NCBI GenBank assembly: GCA_910579835.1
Contig: CAJTWQ010000067.1
Coordinates: 1-5,595, forward strand
Direction of reading: 5' to 3'
DNA: 5,595 bases
DNA from: an uncultured Ruminococcus sp.
GTDB lineage: Bacteria > Bacillota > Clostridia > Oscillospirales > Ruminococcaceae
The position numbers were made by a program, and so were the translations under genes. The notes under the pieces were generated by a model. That model had not been told where the DNA came from. It made no database searches and saw only the letters and a program-made list of their open reading frames with translations. This document shows, one piece after another, positions 1 through 5,595 of the stretch (the first letter of the stretch is position 1; each line of letters opens with the position of its first letter).

Positions 1-76
1 CGTCAGGATTTCCAAGTGACTGCATAACAAGAACAGCATCGTTCAGACGAATTTCACCGTTGCAGTTTGCATCACC
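1..76 (-). other. Dockerin first calcium-binding repeat (truncated domain)
   Basis: Residues 678-702 of the mannanase contain a 12-residue loop starting at D679, with D679, N681, N683 and D690 at calcium positions 1, 3, 5 and 12. A helix AVLVMQSLGNP follows. This is the F-hand loop-helix pattern of type I-like dockerins, which bind cohesins on scaffoldins. Loop position 5 is Asn rather than the usual Asp. Positions 10 and 11, which govern cohesin choice in Clostridium thermocellum dockerins (usually Ser-Thr), are L688 and N689 here, as expected for a Ruminococcus-type specificity. The second repeat is not visible because the window begins here. Confidence 0.88.
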
Positions 77-2107
77 CCATACGATCTCAGGTACTACAGA
101 CTCATCGTCAATATAAGCGGCAATAAGCTTGATGTCATCAGTGGAAACAGGTTCTTCCGCTGCATTCTGTGCATACCACTTTTGCCACTGGAATGTTGTT
201 GTCTCAGCAAGAATTTTTTTAACCGCCGCAAGAATAGTCTCATCCTTGGAATAATCCGTTTCATCATCGGGCAAAGTGATATTATAGATGCTCTCAGCAG
301 GCTTGAACTCAACAAGACCGCTCTTTGTGGTCTCCCACTGCATATTTACCCAGTAGTACTTTTCACCGATAGCAACAGATGCTCCGAGACAGCCGTTTGC
401 ATATGTTACTTCCTTGGGCAGCTCAATATCCATGTATATCTTATCAGCTGCTTTAGGAAGCTTTACAACCGTTGCGCCCTCGCCGTTTACAGAAATCTTT
501 GCAGGCTTCTTTCCGGCAGGAACGGGAGCAGTTGTCGTTGTCGTAGTAGTTGTTGTGGGCTTGGGCGTTTTCGTTGTTGTTTTTGAAGGATCTGGAGGCG
601 CAATTTCTTTCTTATAGAGATCAGCCGGAAGCTCATCGAGAGTAATGCAGTAATCGCTCTGATACATCTCGATAGTGTTTTCCTTTGTGTTGTACTTAGG
701 ATCTGACAGGAAATTGTAATCTCCGCCGTCATACCATGTGCAGAAGTACAACCAGCCTGCCTGTTCAGACGTAAGATTGTCAACAGTAGAGAAGCTGTCG
801 TTCTCAGCCATTGCTATCATCTTTGCGCTGTCGTATTTCTCCATAAGTCCGTGGAACACAGAGCTTGCGGAACTTGTATTTCCCGAATATTTATCATATG
901 CTATAATATCAACGTACTCGTCTCCAGGATACCAATTGGTGGATGTTGCAAAGTTGTAGCTGTTCCATTCCCAGATAAGGTTATGAAGATCATATTTGTT
1001 TACAAGAGTGTCATACGTAAGCTTCCAGATCTCCTTATAAACGGCAGAGCCTCCGGACGCCCACCAGAACCAGCCTTCTGATTCGCCGCCATTGCCCTCT
1101 GCTTCGTGGAGCGGACGCCAGATAATGGGAACGCCAGCCTCCTGAAGCCTCTGGAGCTGCGGTGCGATATTTTCAAGGGATTTAAGATAAAACTCGCGTT
1201 CTACGGTTCCATCCTTTAGAATGTTTTCAGTTACGAAGTTCGTCTCATCGGGCTTATAGGTAGCCTGTTCATAAGAAACATTGTCGCCTACTTTATATCC
1301 TTCCATAGTCTTTGGAACTGTGATATGCCATGAAGCGGTTACAATACCGTTCCTTTTAGTTGCCCAGTCGATCATTCTGTCAACCGTTCCGTCCTCCGAA
1401 CCATAGAGAATATTAGCGCAGTTAAGGAAATCAAATCCCCTGATAGCCGGAAGTTTTCCGGTAAGATCCTCAAGATAATTAAATTCATATTCAAAGTCAT
1501 GTGGTCCGTAATTGTAAATTTCCTGCTGACCAGAAATAATATGCTTTCCATATACCTGAGAGAGGTAATTCATAAGACTTCTTGTTTCGGCAGTTGCATT
1601 GATATCGCACGGGGTTACCTGTGAAGCGGTGATCGACGCAAGTTCTGCTGAAGCAACGGTGAAATAGTCAAAAGCAGACCAGCCCCAGCTTTTTTCAATG
1701 GTAAGCGTGTTCTTTCCCTTGCTTAGTCTGGCAGTTACAGTTACAGGATCAAACCCGGTATCGTTCCTTGGGATATCCAGAGATCCCAAACCGTTGCCGT
1801 TGATTAGCAGAGTCTGCTGCTTAGCGCCTTCAAGACCGCCGGCATAGATCGTCAGATCATACATTCCGTCGAATTCTACTTCAAAATCAATGTTGATAGT
1901 TCCGCTTTCCGTCATTTTCAGACAAGAACCGCCGCTGGCGCTGGCGTTAGATTCAACTGTCACTTCACCGGTAATAACAGCGTCCTCGAACTCGTAACGA
2001 ATCTCATCGTCTGCCGTCACAACAGATGCCGAGACAACAGACATATTGAAAGTCATTGCAGCCGCTAAAAGCATTGCTCCGCCCTTTCCAAATAATTTTT
2101 TGTGCAT
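1..2107 (-). CDS. Dockerin-bearing GH26 beta-mannanase with CBM35-like module (3' end outside window)
   Basis: This is an extracellular endo-beta-1,4-mannanase, expected to cut mannan or glucomannan while held on a cellulosome scaffoldin. The frame is open from an ATG at 2107 (AGGAGGG 7 nt upstream) to the window edge, giving 702 codons with no stop. The order is: signal peptide (about 1-32, MHKK start, hydrophobic core, VTA before DDE); a CBM35-like module (about 38-152, opening YEFEDA and closing with SWGW and FDYF); a GH26 barrel (about 172-480); a Pro/Thr linker (503-532); an unassigned module (about 533-670); and the first dockerin repeat (678-698). GH26 landmarks are GKHIISGQQ, ASWH (H261), WRPLHE with H334 and acid/base E335, GWFWW, LIWEWN (W379-N382) and AMAEND with probable nucleophile E435. 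The 100-residue gap between the two glutamates fits the family. Mannanase is the likeliest activity, but GH26 also includes lichenases and xylanases, so the substrate is inferred from the CBM35 and the RPLHE motif. The second dockerin repeat and stop codon lie outside the window. Confidence 0.93.
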   Translation of the reverse strand, partial: MHKKLFGKGGAMLLAAAMTFNMSVVSASVVTADDEIRYEFEDAVITGEVTVESNASASGGSCLKMTESGTINIDFEVEFDGMYDLTIYAGGLEGAKQQTLLINGNGLGSLDIPRNDTGFDPVTVTARLSKGKNTLTIEKSWGWSAFDYFTVASAELASITASQVTPCDINATAETRSLMNYLSQVYGKHIISGQQEIYNYGPHDFEYEFNYLEDLTGKLPAIRGFDFLNCANILYGSEDGTVDRMIDWATKRNGIVTASWHITVPKTMEGYKVGDNVSYEQATYKPDETNFVTENILKDGTVEREFYLKSLENIAPQLQRLQEAGVPIIWRPLHEAEGNGGESEGWFWWASGGSAVYKEIWKLTYDTLVNKYDLHNLIWEWNSYNFATSTNWYPGDEYVDIIAYDKYSGNTSSASSVFHGLMEKYDSAKMIAMAENDSFSTVDNLTSEQAGWLYFCTWYDGGDYNFLSDPKYNTKENTIEMYQSDYCITLDELPADLYKKEIAPPDPSKTTTKTPKPTTTTTTTTTAPVPAGKKPAKISVNGEGATVVKLPKAADKIYMDIELPKEVTYANGCLGASVAIGEKYYWVNMQWETTKSGLVEFKPAESIYNITLPDDETDYSKDETILAAVKKILAETTTFQWQKWYAQNAAEEPVSTDDIKLIAAYIDDESVVPEIVWGDANCNGEIRLNDAVLVMQSLGNPD
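98..505 (-). other. Unassigned module between linker and dockerin, possible carbohydrate-binding module
   Basis: Residues about 535-670 of the mannanase form a compact segment that I cannot place in a family. The first part (535-610) looks beta-rich: AKISVNGEGATVVKL, KIYMDIELP, GASVAIGEKYYWVNMQW, and FKPAESIYNITLP. It has an aromatic cluster at Y584, Y585, W586 and W591. The second part (about 620-668) looks helical and charged (KDETILAAVKKILAE, then W641 and W644 in QWQKW, then STDDIKLIAAYIDDE). Its position next to a dockerin and the exposed-looking aromatics suggest a glycan-binding role, perhaps one of the families described from Ruminococcus (CBM75-CBM80). That is inference only. Confidence 0.5.
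506..601 (-). repeat. Pro/Thr-rich linker with nine-threonine run
   Basis: Residues 503-534 read as APPDP, then SKTTTKTPKP, then nine consecutive Thr (518-526, bases 530-556), then APVPAGKK. The Thr codons are mixed (ACA, ACT, ACG), so the run is conserved as protein rather than as a simple DNA repeat, although the DNA is low complexity. Such linkers give flexible, often O-glycosylated spacers between modules of secreted polysaccharidases. Here it separates the catalytic domain from the C-terminal module and dockerin. Confidence 0.85.
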
Positions 2108-2114
2108 TGTAATT

Positions 2115-2121
2115 CCCTCCT
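2115..2121 (-). promoter_or_regulatory. Ribosome binding site of the mannanase gene
   Basis: Read on the minus strand this is AGGAGGG, a strong Shine-Dalgarno match with a 7-nt gap to the ATG at 2107. It fixes that start, since the encoded product then begins directly with a typical signal peptide. Confidence 0.9.
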
Positions 2122-2131
2122 GATATTTTTA

Positions 2132-2161
2132 CGGCGGTAAATAACAAATTTCAATCCGCCG
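2132..2161 (-). promoter_or_regulatory. Inverted repeat in the mannanase 5' leader
   Basis: In the leader transcript CGGCGG (2161-2156) can pair with CCGCCG (2137-2132) across an 18-nt loop. A competing small hairpin, TTTAC-CGCC-GTAAA at 2141-2128, uses the same bases and lies just upstream of the ribosome binding site. The pairing is visible in the sequence. A regulatory or mRNA-stabilising role is only a possibility, and I recognise no known riboswitch. Confidence 0.35.
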
Positions 2162-2173
2162 CCTTATATTCTT

Positions 2174-2202
2174 ATTATAATAATTGTACAAATCAAAGTC
2201 AA
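2174..2202 (-). promoter_or_regulatory. Sigma-A promoter of the mannanase gene
   Basis: On the minus strand TTGACT (2202-2197) is followed after exactly 17 bases by TATAAT (2179-2174). This is nearly the full vegetative consensus with ideal spacing. The expected start of transcription is near 2167, giving a leader of about 60 nt before the ATG at 2107. The strength of the match suggests expression limited by a repressor or by post-transcriptional means rather than by a weak promoter, but no bound regulator can be named. Confidence 0.85.
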
Positions 2203-2231
2203 GAATTTTTAAAAATATCTCAAAACATTTG

Positions 2232-2250
2232 GCAATTTATAACAAATTGC
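2232..2250. promoter_or_regulatory. Inverted repeat upstream of the mannanase promoter
   Basis: GCAATTT and AAATTGC form a perfect 7-bp inverted repeat around a 5-base centre (ATAAC). It lies 30 bases upstream of the mannanase -35 box, about 65-85 bases before its expected transcription start. That is a plausible distance for an activator site. On the plus strand it is followed by ATTTATTTTTTT, so it could also act as a weak terminator, although no plus-strand gene precedes it. The repeat is seen directly; its function is unknown. Confidence 0.35.
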
Positions 2251-2385
2251 ATTTATTTTTTTAGTTATAATCACAATATTTGGGCACAACCGCAATTTTC
2301 AGTCAGTCCTTATATCAATATATAAATTAAATAAGAAGTGAGCTAACCAGAAATAAGCAGACTGCCAACATTATTACAAAACCTC

Positions 2386-2415
2386 CAGCGGCAAACTTAT
2401 TTTGGTTTACCGCTG
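2386..2415. other. Stem-loop in the intergenic region
   Basis: CAGCGGCAAAC (2386-2396) and GTTTACCGCTG (2405-2415) pair over 11 positions with a single C-A mismatch, around an 8-base loop. It is the most GC-rich element of the gap. The plus strand lacks a following T run. The minus strand has only GTTTTG a few bases after the stem, so it is a poor match for an intrinsic terminator in either direction. It could be a relic terminator, an RNA structure or a protein site. Confidence 0.4.
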
Positions 2416-2543
2416 CTGCGTTAATACTTATATGAATTTGAAAGTATAATATAAATGAAGTTTTATTTTGTTTGGCAGATTAAAGTTTTTTAGTGACAGC
2501 AATGTGAAAAGAATGAAATCATAGTGAAATGTCAGAAAATGTA

Positions 2544-2571
2544 TTGACTTTTTTTGCATTTAGAGTATAAT
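2544..2571 (+). promoter_or_regulatory. Sigma-A promoter of the ABC exporter operon
   Basis: TTGACT (2544-2549) and TATAAT (2566-2571) are separated by 16 bases, close to the vegetative consensus. Transcription should begin near 2578, leaving a leader of about 65 nt before the ATG at 2644. The operator-like palindromes at 2581-2608 follow immediately, which suggests that this strong promoter is normally kept off by a repressor. Confidence 0.85.
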
Positions 2572-2580
2572 AATTAATAT

Positions 2581-2608
2581 ACAAATAGTTTGTAATCAAA
2601 CTGTTTGA
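2581..2608. promoter_or_regulatory. Palindromic operator cluster, MarR-like
   Basis: Three overlapping perfect inverted repeats share the half-site GTTTG/CAAAC: ACAAA-TAG-TTTGT (2581-2593), AGTTTG-TAAT-CAAACT (2587-2602) and TCAAAC-T-GTTTGA (2596-2608). The middle one, a 16-mer, has the size and flavour of MarR-family operators (compare the TTTGATNATCAAA-type sites of FabT in streptococci). The cluster starts about three bases after the expected transcription start, where a bound dimer would block RNA polymerase. MarR regulators commonly control paired ABC exporters in Firmicutes, but no regulator gene lies in this window. The palindromes are seen directly; the family is inferred. Confidence 0.6.
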
Positions 2609-2624
2609 AATATAACAAATAAAG

Positions 2625-2636
2625 AAAGGAATAAGG
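2625..2636 (+). promoter_or_regulatory. Ribosome binding site of the first ABC subunit
   Basis: The stretch AAAGGAATAAGG offers two Shine-Dalgarno matches: AAAGGA, 13 nt before the ATG at 2644, and AAGG, 7 nt before it. The first is the better sequence but unusually distant, and the second is better placed. Either supports the ATG at 2644, which starts the usual short cytoplasmic lead-in to the first membrane helix. Confidence 0.6.
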
Positions 2637-2643
2637 TTATACT

Positions 2644-4401
2644 ATGGTAAAACTGTTCAAAAATCTTAAATGGCAAGAAATTGTCTGTATGTTCTTTGCG
2701 GTTGCCTTTATTATCATGCAGGTATGGCTTGATCTGAAGCTGCCGGACTATATGTCGGACATAACCATGCTGGTGGAAACTCCGGGCAGCAAAATGAGCG
2801 AAATTGTCTCATCAGGAGGAAAAATGCTGTTCTGTGCTCTCGGAAGTCTTATGTCCTCTGTAATAGTAGCTGTTCTTGCCGCTAAAATAGGCATAAATTT
2901 TGCAGCCACAGTCAGAGAAAAGCTTTTCTGCAAAGTTCAGGATTTTTCTATGGAAGAAATTTCCCACTTCTCAACAGCAAGTCTCATTACACGCTCTACA
3001 AATGATGTTCAGCAAGTACAGATGCTGATCGTAATGGGTCTTCAGGTAATTGTAAAAGCTCCTATTACAGCAGTATGGGCGATCATGAAAATATGGGATA
3101 AAAACTGGCAGTGGACAACGGCGACGGCAATCGCAGTTGCGGTTCTCCTCATAATTGTAATAACAATCGTTCTTCTTGCCACACCGAAATTCAAAAAAAT
3201 GCAGATTCTGACCGACGACCTGAATCGTGTTACAAGGGAAAATATCACCGGAATAAATGTGGTAAGAGCATATAACGCTGAAAACTATCAGGAAGAAAAA
3301 TTTGAAAAGGCAAATGAACATCTTACATATGCAAATTTGTTTGCTCACAGAACAATGTCGTTCATGATGCCAGGAATACAAGCAATCATGAACGGTCTGT
3401 CACTTTCCGTTTACTGGATCGGAGCTATTCTCATAAACAATGCAGTCATATCCGAAAGAATTACACTGTTTTCAGATATGATCGTCTTTTTCTCATATGC
3501 AATTCAGGTTGTTATGTCATTTATGATGCTTGTAATGATATTTATGATACTACCGCGAGCCTCGGTTGCAGCAAAGCGTATTCTTGAGGTTCTTAACACG
3601 AATGTACGAATCAAAGACGGAAAAACAACAGACGGAGATAAAAACCTGCACGGCGAAATAGAATTCAGAAATGTTTCATTCCGCTATCCGGACGCATCGG
3701 CCGACGTAATCGAAAACATAAGCTTTAAAGCGCAAAAAGGTCAGACGATTGCATTTATAGGCTCTACAGGCTGCGGAAAAACAACAGTCATCAATCTTAT
3801 CCCAAGATTTTATGATGCAACTGACGGCGAGGTTCTGATTGATGGAATCAACGTAAAGGAATACGATCAAAAATCGCTTCGCAATAAAATAGGATACGTT
3901 TCGCAGAAAGCCATACTATTTTCAGGCAACGTTACTTCAAACATTGCATACGGCGATAACGGCGGCAGAGAGATCTCCGGCAGAGATGTAAAGGAAGCTG
4001 TTGAAATTGCCCAGTCATCAGATTTTGTAAACGGTCTTGAAAATGATTATAACGGCTATGTAGCACAGGGCGGAAGCAATTTCTCGGGCGGTCAGAAGCA
4101 GAGACTGTCCATTGCAAGAGCAATTGCCAAAAAGCCTGAAATACTTATTTTTGACGATTCTTTCTCTGCTCTTGACTATAAAACTGACAGAAAGCTCCGT
4201 GAAACACTTCGTGAAAAATGCAGCGATGCAACCAAAGTAATAGTTGCCCAGCGAATTGGTACAATTATGGATGCCGATTTGATTATCGTTCTTGACGGAG
4301 GAAAAATTGCAGGTAAAGGAACTCACAAGGAACTTATGAAATTCTGTGAGGTTTATCAGCAGATTGCCCTTTCACAGCTTTCAAAGGAGGAACTGGCATA
4401 A
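2644..4401 (+). CDS. Heterodimeric ABC exporter, degenerate-site subunit (MdlA/LmrC-like)
   Basis: This is half of an ATP-driven multidrug or peptide/lipid-type exporter in the cytoplasmic membrane. At 585 residues it has the usual length of a fused membrane-plus-ATPase half transporter. Six membrane helices are apparent at about 12-30, 60-82, 127-150, 155-177, 240-265 and 277-305. The TRSTNDVQQV segment (116-125) and the ENITGINVVRAYNAE stretch near 199-213 are typical of this exporter class. In the ATPase domain I see A-loop Y348, Walker A GSTGCGKTT (373-381, K379), Q-loop Q421, signature NFSGGQ (479-484), Walker B ILIFDD (500-505) and D-loop SALD (508-511). The catalytic Glu is replaced by D505 and the switch His by Q536 (VAQRIGTI). 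Both substitutions mark the non-hydrolysing site of heterodimers such as TM287/288 and LmrCD. The stop overlaps the start of the next gene by one base, so the two are co-translated. The transported substrate cannot be read from sequence. Confidence 0.95.
   Translation: MVKLFKNLKWQEIVCMFFAVAFIIMQVWLDLKLPDYMSDITMLVETPGSKMSEIVSSGGKMLFCALGSLMSSVIVAVLAAKIGINFAATVREKLFCKVQDFSMEEISHFSTASLITRSTNDVQQVQMLIVMGLQVIVKAPITAVWAIMKIWDKNWQWTTATAIAVAVLLIIVITIVLLATPKFKKMQILTDDLNRVTRENITGINVVRAYNAENYQEEKFEKANEHLTYANLFAHRTMSFMMPGIQAIMNGLSLSVYWIGAILINNAVISERITLFSDMIVFFSYAIQVVMSFMMLVMIFMILPRASVAAKRILEVLNTNVRIKDGKTTDGDKNLHGEIEFRNVSFRYPDASADVIENISFKAQKGQTIAFIGSTGCGKTTVINLIPRFYDATDGEVLIDGINVKEYDQKSLRNKIGYVSQKAILFSGNVTSNIAYGDNGGREISGRDVKEAVEIAQSSDFVNGLENDYNGYVAQGGSNFSGGQKQRLSIARAIAKKPEILIFDDSFSALDYKTDRKLRETLREKCSDATKVIVAQRIGTIMDADLIIVLDGGKIAGKGTHKELMKFCEVYQQIALSQLSKEELA
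4383..4390 (+). promoter_or_regulatory. Ribosome binding site of the second ABC subunit, inside the first gene
   Basis: AAAGGAGG is an excellent Shine-Dalgarno sequence lying within the last codons of the upstream gene, 10 nt before the ATG at 4401. Together with the TAATG stop-start overlap it indicates coupled translation, as suits two subunits needed in equal amounts. Confidence 0.9.
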
Positions 4402-5595
4402 TGAGTGAAAAAAATTACAGTACGCCCAGACACCCCGGTCCCAGGCCGAACGCTATGATGATGAAAGGTGAAAAGGTACAAAAGGAAACATGGAGCAAAC
4501 TGATAAATTACTGCCGAAAATATATAGCTGTTATTATAATTGCAGTATTATGCGCGTCAATAGGAACGGTCCTTACGCTTGTCGGACCAGATAAGCTGGC
4601 TGAAATGACTGACATTATTACAAAAGGCATTGGAACTGAAATTGATATTGACGCAGTTACCAAAATCGGAATAACACTTGTAATCCTGTACCTTATCAGT
4701 GCGGCTCTGTCAACCTTGCAGGGCTGGATCATGGCAACGGTTACTCAACGAGTTTCAAAAAGACTCAGAACAGATATTTCTGCAAAAATCAACCGTCTGC
4801 CTCTTGGCTATTATCACAAAACTTCAACCGGTGATGTTCTTTCAAGAGTAACAAATGATGTAGATACCATCGGACAAACGCTGAATATGAGTATCGGCAT
4901 GCTTGTATCCGCCGTGACTCTATTTGTCGGCTCGCTTATTATGATGCTCAAAACAAATCTCGTCATGACTGCAACAGGCGTGATCGCAACCATTATAGGA
5001 TTTGCACTGATGATGGTGATTATGGGGCATTCTCAGAAGTACTTTACTCTCCAGCAGAAAAATCTTGGCAGCCTTAACGGACATATTGAAGAAATCTATT
5101 CTGGACACACCGTAGTAAAAGCATATAATGGCGAACAAAAAGCTATTGATGAATTCAAAAATCTGAATAACAGTCTCAGGGACAGCGGATTTAAGGCGCA
5201 GGCGCTTTCCGGTCTTATGATGCCGATTATGACTTTTATCGGCAACTTCGGCTATGTTGCCGTATGCATTGTAGGCGGAGCCCTTGCCTTAAATGATAAG
5301 ATCTCGTTTGGCGTTATTGTTTCCTTTATTATGTACATCCGATTTTTTACACAGCCTCTTTCTCAGATTGCACAGGCCGCACAATCTTTGCAGCAGGCAG
5401 GTGCCGCTTCATCAAGAGTATTTGAATTCCTTGAAGCGGAGGAAATGGCAGATGAAAGCGGCAAGAAAAAAATTAATTTTAATACAAAGGGCAGCGTAAC
5501 CTTTTCACACGTTAAATTCGGCTACGATCCGGACAAAATCATTATTAAGGATTTTTCAGCAAATGTAAAAGCAGGTCAGAAAATTGCTATTGTAG
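4401..5595 (+). CDS. Heterodimeric ABC exporter, partner subunit (MdlB/LmrD-like; 3' end outside window)
   Basis: This is the second half transporter, pairing with the upstream subunit. The 398 visible codons cover the whole membrane domain and the very start of the ATPase domain. A polar N-terminal tail of about 30 residues rich in Pro, Arg, Gly and Met (TPRHPGPRPNAMMMKGEK) precedes the first helix (about 41-62), as is common in this subunit type in Firmicutes. Class features include STGDVLSRVTNDVDTIG with T151-N152-D153, SGHTVVKAYNGE (A241-E245), RFFTQPLSQIAQAAQSLQQAGAASSRVFEFLE at the end of the membrane domain, and A-loop Y375 in FGYDPD. The window ends at KIAIV, just before the expected Walker A glycine. 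Its catalytic residues therefore cannot be checked. By analogy with other heterodimers it should carry the intact Glu and His that the partner lacks. Confidence 0.93.
   Translation, partial: MSEKNYSTPRHPGPRPNAMMMKGEKVQKETWSKLINYCRKYIAVIIIAVLCASIGTVLTLVGPDKLAEMTDIITKGIGTEIDIDAVTKIGITLVILYLISAALSTLQGWIMATVTQRVSKRLRTDISAKINRLPLGYYHKTSTGDVLSRVTNDVDTIGQTLNMSIGMLVSAVTLFVGSLIMMLKTNLVMTATGVIATIIGFALMMVIMGHSQKYFTLQQKNLGSLNGHIEEIYSGHTVVKAYNGEQKAIDEFKNLNNSLRDSGFKAQALSGLMMPIMTFIGNFGYVAVCIVGGALALNDKISFGVIVSFIMYIRFFTQPLSQIAQAAQSLQQAGAASSRVFEFLEAEEMADESGKKKINFNTKGSVTFSHVKFGYDPDKIIIKDFSANVKAGQKIAIV

Larger units (their letters stand above)
2108..2643. other. Divergent intergenic region without a gene
   Basis: These 536 AT-rich bases separate the mannanase from the exporter operon. 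The two ends carry one strong promoter each. The middle (about 2250-2540) has no ORF with a plausible ribosome binding site; the longest start I considered, at 2455, encodes only 12 residues. It contains a stem-loop at 2386-2415 and several TATAAT-like hexamers (for example 2445-2450 and 2266-2271) lacking a convincing -35 partner. No tRNA, small RNA family or insertion sequence end is recognisable. Confidence 0.75.

Noticed and set aside
530..556. Trinucleotide repeat as a possible phase-variable or mobile repeat
   Set aside because: The codons are mixed Thr codons within a protein linker, and a change in copy number would stay in frame, so no switching is implied.
182..1081. Several plus-strand and minus-strand open frames (68-134 codons) in the first kilobase
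   Set aside because: They overlap the mannanase gene antisense or in other frames, lack ribosome binding sites and have low-complexity or Cys/Arg-rich translations; the continuous 702-codon frame with clear GH26 motifs explains the region.
2386..2415. Stem-loop as an intrinsic terminator
   Set aside because: No proper T run follows it on either strand and no gene ends beside it.
2445..2450. TATAAT hexamer as an extra plus-strand promoter
   Set aside because: No acceptable -35 hexamer lies 16-18 bases upstream, and such hexamers are expected by chance in AT-rich DNA; the promoter at 2544-2571 is far better.
2455..2493. Possible 12-codon leader peptide ORF in the intergenic gap
   Set aside because: It lacks a Shine-Dalgarno sequence, has no stretch of repeated regulatory codons, and lies upstream of the exporter promoter, so it would not be on that transcript.
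2971..4326. Minus-strand open frames inside the first ABC gene
   Set aside because: They are shadows of a well-supported ABC transporter with all its ATPase motifs in the plus frame.

Overview
The window looks like chromosome of a fibre-degrading, cellulosome-forming Firmicute, most likely a Ruminococcus of the R. flavefaciens / R. champanellensis kind. The main reason is the 5' end of the window. It encodes, on the minus strand, a secreted multi-domain beta-mannanase ending in a dockerin repeat of the form GDANCNGEIRLNDAVLVMQ, which is the style typical of Ruminococcus scaffoldin-bound enzymes. AT-rich intergenic DNA, AGGAGG-type ribosome binding sites and sigma-A (TTGACT / TATAAT) promoters agree with this. 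The genus is an inference from style, not from a database match.

Layout. Positions 1-2107 (minus strand) hold a gene cut off by the window start. It encodes a signal peptide, a CBM35-like module, a GH26 catalytic domain, a Pro/Thr linker, a module of about 140 residues that I cannot assign, and the first half of a dockerin. Positions 2108-2643 are a 536-base divergent intergenic region. It carries a near-consensus promoter for each direction, a palindromic operator-like cluster at the start of the plus-strand transcript, and several inverted repeats. From 2644 to the end (plus strand) lie two translationally coupled ABC exporter genes. The first is complete (585 aa). The second is cut off immediately before its Walker A motif.

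How the genes work together. The two ABC genes almost certainly form one heterodimeric exporter of the MdlAB / LmrCD / BmrCD type. The first subunit has the expected degenerate nucleotide site, with Asp for the catalytic Glu and Gln for the switch His. The operator cluster overlaps the expected transcription start and resembles MarR-family sites, so the exporter operon is probably repressed by a regulator encoded elsewhere. The mannanase is transcribed divergently from its own promoter, and nothing in the sequence ties it functionally to the exporter. I see no tRNA, rRNA, CRISPR array or mobile element. I found no clearly new system. The least explained pieces are the unassigned module before the dockerin and the operator cluster without an adjacent regulator.
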